In this document: in pieces, positions 1 to 8,592 of the stretch
Layout: each line of letters begins with the position of its first letter
Position numbering within the stretch: position 1 is the first letter of the stretch
Source of the DNA: Methylobacterium bullatum
GTDB taxonomy: Bacteria > Pseudomonadota > Alphaproteobacteria > Rhizobiales > Beijerinckiaceae
DNA: 64,000 bases
Assembly: GCF_014845095.1 (NCBI RefSeq)
Contig: NZ_NKUG01000077.1
Location: forward strand, 23,964-87,963
Direction: 5' to 3'
The notes under the pieces: generated by a model
What the model was told of the DNA's origin: nothing
Database searches by the model: none
The model's input: only the letters and a program-made list of their open reading frames with translations
Made by a program: the position numbers and the translations under genes

Positions 1-947
1 CAGGAGCCGTCGGAGGCCGCCCGGACGAACACGTCGGGGATCAGCACCTCCACGGCGCGCGAGCCGAAGGCCCGCCCGGGCTTCGGGTCGAGGCGGCGCA
101 GTTCGGCCAGCATGTCGACGAGATCCTCGTCGTCGACGCCGCAGAGCCGGCGCAGGCTCGGGAAGTCGCGCTTGGCCACGAGGTCGAGGCGGGAGACCAG
201 GGCCTGCATCGCCGGATCGAACCGGTCACGCTCGCGCAGCTGCAGGCTCAGACATTCGGCGAGATCGCGGGCGGCGATACCCGGCGGGTCGAAGGTCTGG
301 ATCAGCTTGAGCACCCGCGCCACGGAATCGAGGCTGGCGCCGAGGCGCTCGGCCACCTCGTCGATGGACTCGCGCATGTAGCCGGCATCGTCCACCGCAT
401 CGATGAGGAAGCCGGCGATCAGCCTGTCGCCGGCATCGCGGGTGGCGAGGTCGAGTTGCGCGCTGAGATGCTCGCGCAGGGAGACTTCCGAGGTCAGGGT
501 CGCCTCGAAATCCGGCGCCTCGCCGTCGAAGCTGCCGCCGGTATTGCCGTAGGGCGCCGGAGTCAGGGTGAGCATGTCGCCCGAGGCAGCCTCGCGGGCA
601 TGGCTCGGATTCTCATCGGAGAAGACGTTGTCGAGACGGGTGTCGAGGACGCTTTCCATCTCGGCGCTGCTGGCCGTGAGTTCGGTCGACATCCAGTTGT
701 CGGGCTCGGCCGAGTCGAACTCGCCATCCCCGTCGCCCGCGGCCTCCGGGGCCACCTCGCCGTTCGCGCGTTCACCGTCCGGCTCGCCCTCGACGCGCTC
801 CAGGAGCGGATTGCGCTCCAGTTCGGCATCCACATAGGTGGCGAGATCGATCTGGGAGAGCTGAAGGAGCTTGATCGCCTGGAGAAGCTGTGGCGTCATC
901 ACCAGGGCTTGGCCCTGACGCATTTCCAGTCGCTGCAGCAAGCTCAT
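1..947 (-). CDS. rpoN: RNA polymerase sigma-54 factor RpoN (partial, C-terminus beyond window)
   Basis: Sigma-54 directs core RNA polymerase to -24/-12 promoters that need an AAA+ activator. The 315 visible residues start at an ATG whose product begins MSLLQRLEMRQGQALVMTPQ, the conserved glutamine/leucine-rich activator-interacting region I. An acidic linker follows at about residues 50-140, then the core-binding region (LREHLSAQL, FDPPGIAARDL, LRRLDPKPG). The DNA-binding part with the RpoN box lies beyond position 1. It is downstream of lptB in the same direction, the usual alphaproteobacterial order, but about 500 bases separate them, so it may have its own promoter. Confidence 0.95.
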   Translation of the reverse strand, partial: MSLLQRLEMRQGQALVMTPQLLQAIKLLQLSQIDLATYVDAELERNPLLERVEGEPDGERANGEVAPEAAGDGDGEFDSAEPDNWMSTELTASSAEMESVLDTRLDNVFSDENPSHAREAASGDMLTLTPAPYGNTGGSFDGEAPDFEATLTSEVSLREHLSAQLDLATRDAGDRLIAGFLIDAVDDAGYMRESIDEVAERLGASLDSVARVLKLIQTFDPPGIAARDLAECLSLQLRERDRFDPAMQALVSRLDLVAKRDFPSLRRLCGVDDEDLVDMLAELRRLDPKPGRAFGSRAVEVLIPDVFVRAASDGS

Positions 948-1360
948 GGTGTTGCCCCGACGCCTTCAGGTGAGCCCAGCCGAAGGCGCGCACAGAACCC
1001 TACGCCGCTCGGCATGAATGTTGCTTCTTTTTATCTTCGCCTAGGTCTATCGCCATCTTGCGTCGCCGTCAAAGCGCGATGCGCGCGATTTCCACCGCGA
1101 TGCTGCGGCGCACCATCGGGCTCGGCGCAGCCGGGGTTGGACGGATGCAGCTCATGCTCGCGCAACTGTCTCGTACCAAAGAGAAATTAAATTCCTCCTC
1201 CGCTGGCATGCGCGGACGACCAGCCTAAAGACATGCACAAAACGCATGCATCTTTTGGTCGCCATGTAATGTGGCGAGAAATTGGGCAGCAGAGGATGTG
1301 GGCAGCACGGGCGGGCGCGTGATTCGCGGATGCGGATCGGGCCGGTGGCCTAAACAGGTT

Positions 1361-1387
1361 TCGCAGAAGTGGCCTCCGGTTCTGCGA
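1361..1387 (-). other. Inverted repeat downstream of lptB
   Basis: Arms TCGCAGAA (1361-1368) and TTCTGCGA (1380-1387) enclose an 11-base loop. Flanking AGGTT and AACCT extend the pairing with a bulge. Read leftward this could end lptB transcription or lie in the rpoN leader. There is no U-run directly after it in that direction. Confidence 0.4.
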
Positions 1388-1426
1388 TAAAAACCTGCGA
1401 GACATCAAAGAGCTAAGCAGCGTGAA

Positions 1427-1444
1427 GCGTTGGCGCGCCAACGC
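1427..1444. terminator. 18-bp perfect palindrome just after lptB
   Basis: GCGTTGGCGCGCCAACGC is a perfect dyad starting 9 bases past the lptB stop. It could form a strong hairpin that stabilises or ends the lptCAB transcript, or bind a dimeric protein. No T-tract follows, so intrinsic termination is uncertain. Confidence 0.4.
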
Positions 1445-1452
1445 GAACCTGC

Positions 1453-2346
1453 TTAGAGCCGAAACCCCTCGCCGAGATAGAGGCGCCGTGCATCCTCGTT
1501 GGCGACGATCTCCTCCGGCGTGCCCTCGGTGAGGATACGGCCGGAATGGGCGATATAGGCGCGGTCGATGAGGCCGAGGGTCTCCCGGACGTTGTGATCG
1601 GTGATGAGCACGCCGATGCCGCGCTGCTTCAGGTGCTTCACCAGATCTTGGATGTCGCCCACCGCGATGGGGTCGATGCCGGCGAAGGGTTCGTCGAGGA
1701 GCATGAAGCTCGGCGATGTCGCCAGGGCACGGGCGATCTCGCAGCGACGCCGCTCGCCGCCCGACAGCGCGATCGAAGGCGCCTTGCGCAGACGCGCGAT
1801 GTCGAATTCCTCAAGCAGCGAATCGAGCTTGCGCTCGCGCTCCTTGCGGCTGGGCTCCACCACTTCGAGCACGGCGCGGATGTTGTCCTCCACGGACAGG
1901 CCGCGGAAGATCGAGGCTTCCTGCGGCAGGTAGCCGATGCCGAGGCGCGCACGCTGATACATCGGCAGGTGGGTGATCGGCAGTCCATCGAGACTGATCG
2001 AGCCGCGATCCGCCGAGACGAGGCCGGTGATCATGTAGAAGATCGTGGTCTTGCCCGCGCCGTTGGGGCCGAGCAGGCCCACGGCCTCGCCGTTGCGCAC
2101 GGTCAATCCGGCCTCGTGCACCACCGTGCGCGCGCCGTAGCTCTTGCGCAGCCCTTCCACGTGGAGAATGCCCGGACCGCCGCCACTCTCGGACAGGCCA
2201 GCCTCACCGCCCGCCGCCCGCCCCTTGCCGCGGCGAAAGAGGCGCGACAGGAGGGAGGGCGCGCGCACGGCTCCTGCAGGAGCCGCATCGGCGATCCGGG
2301 AGCTGATCGGGTCTGGCGCAGGGGCCACCGGCAGGGCGGAGGTCAA
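1453..2346 (-). CDS. lptB: LPS export ABC transporter ATP-binding protein LptB
   Basis: Cytoplasmic ATPase that, with LptFG, powers extraction of lipopolysaccharide from the inner membrane. The ABC core begins near residue 56 ([15 protein letters not shown]) and has Walker [10 protein letters not shown], signature LSGGERRR, Walker [13 protein letters not shown] and the switch ITDHNVRE. About 55 extra proline/alanine-rich N-terminal residues precede the core. The start chosen is a TTG whose last two bases overlap the TGA of lptA, implying translational coupling. An internal GTG near 2270 would give a shorter protein and cannot be excluded. Stop TAA. Confidence 0.92.
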   Translation of the reverse strand: MTSALPVAPAPDPISSRIADAAPAGAVRAPSLLSRLFRRGKGRAAGGEAGLSESGGGPGILHVEGLRKSYGARTVVHEAGLTVRNGEAVGLLGPNGAGKTTIFYMITGLVSADRGSISLDGLPITHLPMYQRARLGIGYLPQEASIFRGLSVEDNIRAVLEVVEPSRKERERKLDSLLEEFDIARLRKAPSIALSGGERRRCEIARALATSPSFMLLDEPFAGIDPIAVGDIQDLVKHLKQRGIGVLITDHNVRETLGLIDRAYIAHSGRILTEGTPEEIVANEDARRLYLGEGFRL

Positions 2347-3083
2347 TTGGCCTGCGCTCTCGGCTTTGCGGCCGGCTTCTCCGCGCCGGCCTCGGAAGGT
2401 TTCGGCGCGGGCTTGCCCGCGGCACTCGCCGGCTGGGCGCACCCCTTGGCCCCACCCTTGGCGGCCTCTTCCTTCTGCGGCACGAACATCGCCGAGACGC
2501 GGCCGCCGGCCACCGGGTCCATGTTCGCCCGGCCGGTATTCATGTCGTAGACGAGGCGACTGCCCCGGGTGACGTTCTGGCACTGGCTCAACACGACGTT
2601 GCCGGTGAGCACGATGCGCTTGGCCTCCTGGTCGAACACGGCGTTGTCGCCGGTGGCGACCTGGTCGTTCTGCACCACGGTGACGGGGCCGGCGCATTCC
2701 ACCTTCTGGATGCCGTTCTCCGCCATGCCGGCCGGCGATTTGGCACCATCGGCGGCAGGCGCGGGCGCCCCCGGCTTGGCATCCTTGCCGCGCTTGTAAT
2801 GCACCGTCATCCTCGAGCAGCGGATGGTGCTGTCGCCCTGCACAGCCACGACGTTGCCGGCGAAGATCGCCTTGTTCTCGCGGTCGAACACGTCGAGCCG
2901 GTCCGCGTCGATCTTGACCGGTTCCTTGCCCCCGCTGGCGCCGAAAGTGCTCCCCGGCGCGGTCGGCTTGGTCGCCTTCGCGGCGGGCGCCGGAGACGTG
3001 CCGGACGGAATCTGCGCCATCGCGCTCCCTGCCGCGAGGAGGCTGCAGAGGGCGAGGGTGGAGATCAGCGCGGAACGGCTCAT
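2343..3083 (-). CDS. lptA: LPS transport periplasmic protein LptA (OstA-like)
   Basis: Periplasmic bridge carrying lipopolysaccharide from LptC to LptDE. The 246-residue product has a cleavable signal peptide ([15 protein letters not shown]), then an OstA/LptA fold with repeating beta-strand signatures ([40 protein letters not shown]). The C-terminus is alanine/proline/lysine-rich and low in complexity, longer than in E. coli LptA (about 185 residues). Its ATG overlaps the lptC stop as ATGA, and its own TGA overlaps the lptB start. Confidence 0.92.
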   Translation of the reverse strand: MSRSALISTLALCSLLAAGSAMAQIPSGTSPAPAAKATKPTAPGSTFGASGGKEPVKIDADRLDVFDRENKAIFAGNVVAVQGDSTIRCSRMTVHYKRGKDAKPGAPAPAADGAKSPAGMAENGIQKVECAGPVTVVQNDQVATGDNAVFDQEAKRIVLTGNVVLSQCQNVTRGSRLVYDMNTGRANMDPVAGGRVSAMFVPQKEEAAKGGAKGCAQPASAAGKPAPKPSEAGAEKPAAKPRAQAN

Positions 3084-3844
3084 CGGCGTGCCTCCCCATC
3101 CTGCGGCTCGGCGGCGGAGGTGAGGATGCGCGGCGATTTCACATCGGGCTTGATCTCGGATCCGGCGTTCTCGGCTTTGTCCGATCCGTGGAACACCGCA
3201 TGGACATTGCCGACGAAGGAGATGACGCGACCGTTATCGACCATGTCGAGACCGTCGGAGGCCACCGTCCCTGTGGGAAGCGTCACGGCGACGGCCTGGT
3301 CGGACTTCACCGTCCCGGCCTTGAAGTCGATGGCGGCGGTCAGGAGGCGGATGTCCTCGCCCTTGTCGGTCCACAACTTGATGTCGCGTTCGAGGGACAG
3401 GGTCTCGCGTGCCGAATCGAACAGACCCGAGGCGGCCTCCATATGGGCGAGCCCGCCCGAATCGTCGGTGACGAGATGGCCCTTCATGGCCTGGAGTTCG
3501 ATCAGCGTGGGCTTGCGCACGTCCTGGAAGGCGGCCGTGGCGATGACCTCGTAGCCCCGGTTGTCCTTCCGGAAACCGGAGAGGCGCGGGTTCTCCATCT
3601 TCACCTTGGTCCCCGACAGGGTGACCGGCCCCATGGTGACGGCCGGCAGGGCGCTGCCGAACGGGTTGAACAGCGTCACCACGGCGAGGGCGACGACCGC
3701 GGCTCCGGCCGAGAGGGGAATGAGACGACGCAGGTAGCGCACCTGCGTGCTGTGGTTGCGAGCCCGCGCATGGGCACGGTGACGGCGCGCATCCGCGCCC
3801 GATCCCGTCGTCCCTGTCGCGTCGATGGCGTCGACCCCGTGCAT
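3080..3844 (-). CDS. lptC: LPS export system protein LptC
   Basis: Bitopic inner-membrane protein that receives lipopolysaccharide from LptBFG and hands it to LptA. A transmembrane segment ([19 protein letters not shown]) is followed by a periplasmic LptC domain ([41 protein letters not shown]). The start used is the ATG at 3844, giving 254 residues; an upstream in-frame start would add 24 residues but gives poor sequence. First gene of the lptC-lptA-lptB unit, joined to lptA by an ATGA overlap. Confidence 0.88.
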   Translation of the reverse strand: MHGVDAIDATGTTGSGADARRHRAHARARNHSTQVRYLRRLIPLSAGAAVVALAVVTLFNPFGSALPAVTMGPVTLSGTKVKMENPRLSGFRKDNRGYEVIATAAFQDVRKPTLIELQAMKGHLVTDDSGGLAHMEAASGLFDSARETLSLERDIKLWTDKGEDIRLLTAAIDFKAGTVKSDQAVAVTLPTGTVASDGLDMVDNGRVISFVGNVHAVFHGSDKAENAGSEIKPDVKSPRILTSAAEPQDGEARR

Positions 3845-4126
3845 GGTGATGATCCGAGCCGCTCCGCCTGACCGATCCGATGGGACACCGGCAGGTTGCG
3901 CCCCGCAACATGCCACGTCTCGCCCATGATGTACTGAACCGTGGGAACCCGCTTACCCCATGGTCCAGCGCCGGATGCGCGCGGCCGATGGCGAAGTTGT
4001 GGCCGTACCGGAACCTTATGACCGGAGCATTGAGGAATCATCAACCGGACGGGATCGCAGCGACACGATCGATGTGCGCCGCCGCACCGTCCCCCGCGTG
4101 CCCGCCTGCGGCATGCGCGTGCCCGA

Positions 4127-4753
4127 TCAGGTGTGGGCGAAGATGTCGGTCTCGGCCCAGCCTTCGAGATCGAGGAGGGAGCGGGTGGGCAGGAACTCGA
4201 AACAGCGCCGCGCGAGATCCGTGCGTCCCTCACGGTCGAGCATCGCATCGAGGCGGGCGCGCGCCGCATGCAGATGCAGCACGTCGGAGGCGGCATAGTC
4301 CACCTGCGCCTGGCTCAGCGATTCGGCGCCCCAATCGGAGGATTGCTGCTGCTTCGACAGGTCGACGCCCACGAGTTCGCGGACCACGTCCTTGAGGCCG
4401 TGCCGGTCGGTATAGGTGCGGGCGAGCTTGGAGGCGACCTTGGTGCAATAGACCGGCCCCGGCATCACGCCGAAGGCCTTGTACAGCACGGCGAGGTCGA
4501 AACGGGCGAAATGGAAGATCTTGGTCACCGACAGATCGGCCAGCACACCCTTGAGCATGTCGGGCGGACTCGATCCGGGGACGATCTGCACCACGTCGGC
4601 ACTGCCGTCGCCGCGCGAGATCTGGACGACGCAGAGACGGTCCCGATGCGGATTGAGACCCAGCGTCTCGGTGTCGATGGCGATGGCGGTGCCCGGCACG
4701 TAATCGGCCGGGAGATCACCGCGATGGACGCGGATGATGGGCTGGGGAGGCAT
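4127..4753 (-). CDS. rnd: Ribonuclease D-like 3'-5' exonuclease
   Basis: DEDDy-type 3'-5' exonuclease of 208 residues. Exo I is IDTETLGL, Exo II is in HFARFDLAVLY and Exo III is YAASDVLHLH, so the four acidic residues and the tyrosine are present. It is far shorter than E. coli RNase D (375 residues) because it lacks the HRDC domains, as in many alphaproteobacterial RNase D-like proteins. The start is the ATG at 4753 (MPPQPIIRVHRG). It may process structured RNA. It lies upstream of lptC in the same direction but about 280 bases away. Confidence 0.85.
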   Translation of the reverse strand: MPPQPIIRVHRGDLPADYVPGTAIAIDTETLGLNPHRDRLCVVQISRGDGSADVVQIVPGSSPPDMLKGVLADLSVTKIFHFARFDLAVLYKAFGVMPGPVYCTKVASKLARTYTDRHGLKDVVRELVGVDLSKQQQSSDWGAESLSQAQVDYAASDVLHLHAARARLDAMLDREGRTDLARRCFEFLPTRSLLDLEGWAETDIFAHT

Positions 4754-4860
4754 CTGGCTTGTGTCTTCCGGCGGGAACCGAGGTCTCCGGCCGCGTAACA
4801 CCGTGCCCCCCGGCGAACAACCCGGCACCGGACCGGCGCCGGGTTGCCCGAGCGGAAGGG

Positions 4861-5241
4861 TTACTTCTGCTTGGCGATGACTTTGTCCTTGATCCCGTCA
4901 TAGACGCCCTGGGTGAGGATCTTCTTCGACACGAGCTGATCCTTGCCGTGATAGGGGCGGCCCTTGACGATCGCGGCCGAGCGCGCCGCACCGATGCCGG
5001 GCAGAGCCTCGAGTTCGGCGGGCGAGGCGCTGTTCAGATCGATGAGATCGGTCTTGGCCGCCGGCGCGACGGGAGCGGCGGGCTTGTCCGCCGTCGGCTT
5101 GGCCGGGGCGGCCGGAGCCGTGGGCGCCTTCGGTGCGACGGTGGGAGGAGTGGAGGTCGAGGGGCTCGGCGCCTGGGCGAGGGCGGGAGCCGCCGCGAGG
5201 CAGCCCAGCACGGCCAGGGTGCGGAGCAGAGATGTAGTCAT
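4861..5241 (-). CDS. Secreted helix-hairpin-helix (ComEA-like) protein
   Basis: Predicted exported protein of 126 residues. It has a signal peptide (LLRTLAVLGCLAAAPALAQ), an alanine/proline/lysine-rich linker at about 25-65, and a C-terminal helix-hairpin-helix domain (IDLNSASPAELEALPGIGAA) like the DNA-binding part of ComEA. The family binds double-stranded DNA non-specifically, but a role in DNA uptake is only inference because no com genes are near. The start is the ATG that directly precedes the signal peptide. Confidence 0.75.
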   Translation of the reverse strand: MTTSLLRTLAVLGCLAAAPALAQAPSPSTSTPPTVAPKAPTAPAAPAKPTADKPAAPVAPAAKTDLIDLNSASPAELEALPGIGAARSAAIVKGRPYHGKDQLVSKKILTQGVYDGIKDKVIAKQK

Positions 5242-5567
5242 GCGAGATGAAGTCACGGCAATCTCCCGAGATGCGGCGGCGCAGTCTTCGTTGAGGCGTC
5301 TCCGTATTCGCAGGTAGGACACGACGGTTGAACCGGCGCTTAACGAGACTTCACGGCCTCGCGAGCCCCGCCGCGAACCGGGGCCGGCTGCCCCTTCGCG
5401 GATCGATCCGCCATTTTCGGAAGTCCGGCCTCGGGCGGCTCTAGCCAGGCGGCCGATCTGCCGCTATACAGCCGCCATCGAATCTCCGTTTGAACACGGT
5501 GCCGAGGTTGCCTCTTCCCTCGCGGGGCGGCGCCCGTGCACCCTTTTTGTCGTAGCAGGACTACCCC
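5242..5567. other. Divergent intergenic region upstream of rpmF
   Basis: About 325 bases between the divergent helix-hairpin-helix gene and rpmF. It should hold both promoters. I see no clear promoter boxes, repeats or small gene. Confidence 0.4.
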
Positions 5568-5756
5568 ATGGCCGTTCCGAAGCGAAAGACCTCCCCCTCG
5601 CGGCGCGGCATGCGCCGGTCCGCCGACGCCCTCAAGGCCCCGACCTATGTCGCCGACAAGGATTCGGGCGAGCTGCGTCGTCCCCACCACATCGATCTGA
5701 AGACCGGCATGTATCGCGGTCGCCAGGTCCTCAAGGTGAAGTCGGCCGAGGCCTGA
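5568..5756 (+). CDS. rpmF: 50S ribosomal protein L32
   Basis: Structural protein of the large ribosomal subunit. The 62-residue sequence begins [20 protein letters not shown], the invariant start of L32, and keeps the alphaproteobacterial form without zinc-binding cysteines ([17 protein letters not shown]). Monocistronic, followed by a canonical intrinsic terminator. Confidence 0.98.
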   Translation: MAVPKRKTSPSRRGMRRSADALKAPTYVADKDSGELRRPHHIDLKTGMYRGRQVLKVKSAEA

Positions 5757-5811
5757 TCCTACGCTTCGTCGACGGTCCCGCCAGGGACCGGAACGAGACG
5801 ATGTCTGCGAG

Positions 5812-5833
5812 AACCGCCTTCGGGCGGTTTTTT
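5812..5833 (+). terminator. Intrinsic terminator of rpmF
   Basis: Stem AACCGCC / GGCGGTT with a TTCG tetraloop (5812-5829), running into six T residues (5828-5833). A textbook rho-independent terminator about 55 bases after the rpmF stop. Confidence 0.93.
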
Positions 5834-5853
5834 GCGTTATCCGCCTCGACGGA

Positions 5854-6129
5854 TCAGGCGCGGCGCCTGTTCGTCCCGATCCGCGTGGTCTCGGCGTAAC
5901 GAGCCGTGGCCGAGCGCATGCGCTCTGTCCGAGAGGCGCGCATCGTCGGCTCGCAACTGACGAGAAGTTGGGTCAGGAACTCTGCGTTCGGCCTGCCATA
6001 GGCGTCACTCGCCTTGCGGGCCACCGTTTCACCGCCATCGACGACCACGAGCGTCCGCGCCGTGTCGCGGTCCCCCTCGGGGACGCCGCGTCCCGTTATG
6101 GTACGCTTTCCCGTGCCGGTTTGTGCCAC
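5854..6129 (-). CDS. Small hypothetical protein
   Basis: Unrecognised basic protein of 91 residues. The start is a GTG with a good ribosome-binding site (GGAAGGG, about 6 bases upstream), which supports translation. The middle (TLVVVDGGETVARKASDAYG) and the arginine-rich tail (MRSATARYAETTRIGTNRRR) resemble short uncharacterised proteins I associate with Rhizobiales, with an RPNAEFLTQLLV-like core, but I cannot name a family. No signal peptide or membrane segment. Confidence 0.55.
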   Translation of the reverse strand: MAQTGTGKRTITGRGVPEGDRDTARTLVVVDGGETVARKASDAYGRPNAEFLTQLLVSCEPTMRASRTERMRSATARYAETTRIGTNRRRA

Positions 6130-6243
6130 CCGCTGCCCTTCCGCCTGTTACTGGCGGAAAAGCGCAATGGGTGGGCCGATGTTAACGGTTCGTCAGCACT
6201 CTCTCAGGACGCGGTCGGAGGACCCGTCGCCGATGTCGCCGGC

Positions 6244-6858
6244 CTACTTCTTGGCGAGGTCTTCCAGGCGATTGCGCATTTCCGCCATCTGCCGCTTCAA
6301 CTCGTCGAGGTCGCTATCGGGCGCGGCCACCGGGGTCGCAGGCTGGGACGGCGTCGGCCCGGGCGCGGAGGACTTCATGCCGGAGAGCGGCCCGGTGCCG
6401 AAGGTCGTGAACATCTTCATGGCATCGCCGAAGAAGCTCATGTTGGCCCGCACCTGCTCCTCCATGGCACTCTGGAACACCTTGGGAGCGAAGCTCTGGT
6501 TCATCTTCTCGCGCAGGCCGTCCTGGTCTCGGGCGAAATTGGCCATGGAGAATTCGAGAAAGCTCGGCACCATCGTCCGCATGCTGTCGCCGTAGAAGCG
6601 GATGAGCTGGCGCAGGAAGGCCACCGGCAGCAGATTGTCGTCGCCGGCCTTGTTCTCCTGCTCGAAGATGATCTGCGTGAGCACGGAGCGGGTGATGTCG
6701 TCGCCCGAGCGGGCGTCGTAGACGAGGAAATCCTCGCCGTTCTGGACCATCGTCGAGAGGTCCTCGAGCGTGACGTAGGTCGAGGTTCCGGTATGATACA
6801 GTCGCCGGTTCGCGTATTTCTTGATGACGGTCTGCTGAGACTTACCGTTGTCCGCCAT
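6244..6858 (-). CDS. phaR: Polyhydroxyalkanoate synthesis repressor PhaR
   Basis: Transcriptional repressor that senses PHB and controls phasin and PHB genes. The N-terminal DNA-binding domain is conserved (TVIKKYANRRLYHTGTSTYV, LEDLSTMVQNGEDFLVYDA). The PHB-accumulation regulatory domain follows, then a short coiled coil at the C-terminus (LDELKRQMAEMRNRLEDLAK). The start is the ATG at 6858 (204 residues), preceded by GGGAAAGG; an ATG nine codons upstream is the alternative. Divergent from phaA, an arrangement typical of Methylobacterium. Confidence 0.93.
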   Translation of the reverse strand: MADNGKSQQTVIKKYANRRLYHTGTSTYVTLEDLSTMVQNGEDFLVYDARSGDDITRSVLTQIIFEQENKAGDDNLLPVAFLRQLIRFYGDSMRTMVPSFLEFSMANFARDQDGLREKMNQSFAPKVFQSAMEEQVRANMSFFGDAMKMFTTFGTGPLSGMKSSAPGPTPSQPATPVAAPDSDLDELKRQMAEMRNRLEDLAKK

Positions 6859-7184
6859 CCTCGTGGCCTTTCCCGACACGTTCATTCCAGCGCCCAATCC
6901 CTTCGAGGCCCGATGCGCCGTCCGGGTATCATTCGTATTTGCGCGTGAGCAGACCTTAAGGCTTTCGCCCGCTGACGAAAACAGCAATTTGACCCCGATC
7001 CCCGCAGAATAGTGCCACACGCCGCGCGGCGCCTCCGGTGACAAACGCCGGCCGGTCACTCGCCGACCTTCCGCACGCGCTTGACTTCACCCTGCCCAGC
7101 GCTTTCATCGCCTGAGTTGGCCTCAAGCGCGCATGCCCATCAGAGGGCTTCAACGTCGCGCCGGCCCTCAAGAGGAGAACGTCA
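6859..7184. other. phaR-phaA divergent promoter region
   Basis: About 325 bases that must carry the phaR and phaA promoters. I see no strong -35/-10 pair and no CTGC-N3/4-GCAG dyad here, nor a small gene. Confidence 0.4.
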
Positions 7185-8366
7185 ATGGCAGCGGAAGACA
7201 TCGTCATCGTCGGAGCGGCGCGGACCGCAGTGGGTTCGTTCGGAGGTGCCTTCAACACCGTCCCGGCCCATGAACTCGGCGCCGTCGCCATCAAGGCCGC
7301 CCTGGAGCGTGCCGGCGTCTCTCCCGACGACGTGGACGAAGTGATCTTCGGTCAGGTCCTCACCGCCGGCGCCGGCCAGAACCCGGCCCGCCAGGCCGCC
7401 ATCAAGGCCGGTATCCCGGAGAAGGCCACCGCCTGGGGCGTCAATCAGGTCTGCGGCTCGGGCCTGCGCACGGTCGCTCTCGGCATGCAGCAGATCGCCA
7501 ATGGCGACGCCACGGTCATCGTGGCCGGCGGCCAGGAATCGATGTCGCTCTCCCCCCACGCGCAGTACCTGCGCGGCGGCCAGAAGATGGGTGACGTGAA
7601 GCTCGTCGACACCATGATCAAGGACGGCCTCTGGGACGCCTTCAACGGCTACCACATGGGCACGACCGCCGAGAACGTGGCCCAGGCCTTCCAGCTCACC
7701 CGCGAGCAGCAGGACGAGTTCGCGACGAAGTCGCAGAACAAGGCCGAGGCCGCCCGCAAGGAAGGCCGCTTCAAGGACGAGATCGTCCCCGTCACCGTTC
7801 CGGGCCGCAAGGGCGACACCATCGTCGACACCGACGAGTACATCCGTGACGGCGCCACCATCGAGGCGATGGCCAAGCTCAAGCCCGCCTTCTCGAAGGA
7901 CGGCACCGTGACGGCCGCCAACGCGTCCGGCCTCAACGACGGCGCTGCCGCCATCGTGCTCATGTCGGCCTCGGAAGCCGAGCGCCGGGGCATCACGCCG
8001 CTGGCCCGGATCGTGTCCTGGGCCACCGCCGGCGTCGATCCGAAGGTGATGGGCACGGGCCCGATCCCGGCCTCGCGCAAGGCGCTGGACAAGGCCGGCT
8101 GGAAGCCCTCCGACCTCGACCTGATCGAGGCCAACGAGGCCTTCGCCGCCCAGGCGCTGGCCGTGAACAAGGACATGGGTTGGGACACCGACAAGGTGAA
8201 CGTCAATGGCGGCGCCATCGCCATCGGCCACCCGATCGGCGCGTCCGGCGCCCGCGTCCTCGTCACACTGCTGCACGAGCTCAAGCGTCGTGACGGCAAG
8301 AAGGGCCTCGCCACCCTCTGCATCGGCGGCGGCATGGGCGTCGCCATGTGCATCGAGCGCGTCTGA
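7185..8366 (+). CDS. phaA: Acetyl-CoA acetyltransferase (beta-ketothiolase)
   Basis: Condenses two acetyl-CoA into acetoacetyl-CoA, the first step of PHB synthesis and, in methylotrophs, the entry to the ethylmalonyl-CoA pathway. The 393-residue biosynthetic thiolase has nucleophile Cys90 ([11 protein letters not shown]), the active-site histidine in [17 protein letters not shown] and the second cysteine in [11 protein letters not shown] near the end. The ATG follows a strong AAGAGGAGA ribosome-binding site. phaB lies 226 bases downstream. Confidence 0.97.
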   Translation: MAAEDIVIVGAARTAVGSFGGAFNTVPAHELGAVAIKAALERAGVSPDDVDEVIFGQVLTAGAGQNPARQAAIKAGIPEKATAWGVNQVCGSGLRTVALGMQQIANGDATVIVAGGQESMSLSPHAQYLRGGQKMGDVKLVDTMIKDGLWDAFNGYHMGTTAENVAQAFQLTREQQDEFATKSQNKAEAARKEGRFKDEIVPVTVPGRKGDTIVDTDEYIRDGATIEAMAKLKPAFSKDGTVTAANASGLNDGAAAIVLMSASEAERRGITPLARIVSWATAGVDPKVMGTGPIPASRKALDKAGWKPSDLDLIEANEAFAAQALAVNKDMGWDTDKVNVNGGAIAIGHPIGASGARVLVTLLHELKRRDGKKGLATLCIGGGMGVAMCIERV

Positions 8367-8492
8367 AGCCCCATCGGGCTCGATTGAATACAGTATAATT
8401 TCTGCGCTCGTGACAGATCTTCAAGGATGCCCGCAAACATTGGGGACATCGTCTTGGAGAATTCTTGAGGACGCAGCAAATTTAAATGGCAT

Positions 8493-8525
8493 GGGCGGGC
8501 GGAGCCGATTGAGCTAAGCCCGCCC
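8493..8525 (+). other. Hairpin between phaA and phaB
   Basis: Arms GGGCGGGC (8493-8500) and GCCCGCCC (8518-8525) with a 17-base loop that can itself pair (AGC/GCT). No T-tract follows, so it may be a weak terminator, an attenuator or a transcript-stabilising stem that lets phaA and phaB be expressed at different levels. Confidence 0.45.
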
Positions 8526-8537
8526 GCGCCGAGAATC

Positions 8538-8551
8538 TGCAAGAAATTGCA
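8538..8551. promoter_or_regulatory. TGC-rich inverted repeat upstream of phaB
   Basis: TGCAA-GAAA-TTGCA, a perfect dyad 42 bases before the phaB ATG. TGC-rich dyads are the reported type of PhaR target in other alphaproteobacteria, so this is a candidate operator, although spacing and sequence differ from CTGC-N3/4-GCAG. Confidence 0.3.
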
Positions 8552-8592
8552 TGACGCACGCCATCGAACATCAAAGAAAATTGGAGGAAGCC

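Larger units (their letters stand above)
948..1452. other. Intergenic region between lptB and rpoN
   Basis: About 505 bases without a convincing gene. The part next to rpoN is relatively AT-rich. It contains a near-palindrome at 1260-1276 and the two inverted repeats listed separately near lptB. I could not place a sigma-70 or sigma-54 promoter with confidence. It should carry the rpoN promoter and leader. Confidence 0.5.

Noticed and set aside
456..1190. A 244-residue open frame on the plus strand over the rpoN start
   Set aside because: Antisense to a clear RpoN sequence; high GC creates long shadow frames and the product resembles no family.
1187..1441. An 84-residue minus-strand frame in the lptB-rpoN gap
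   Set aside because: Composition is arginine/serine-rich like shadow frames, it overlaps the dyads, and no ribosome-binding site is seen.
8394..8399. TATAAT between phaA and phaB as a -10 box
   Set aside because: Exact match but no -35-like hexamer at 16-18 bp upstream; not enough for a promoter call.
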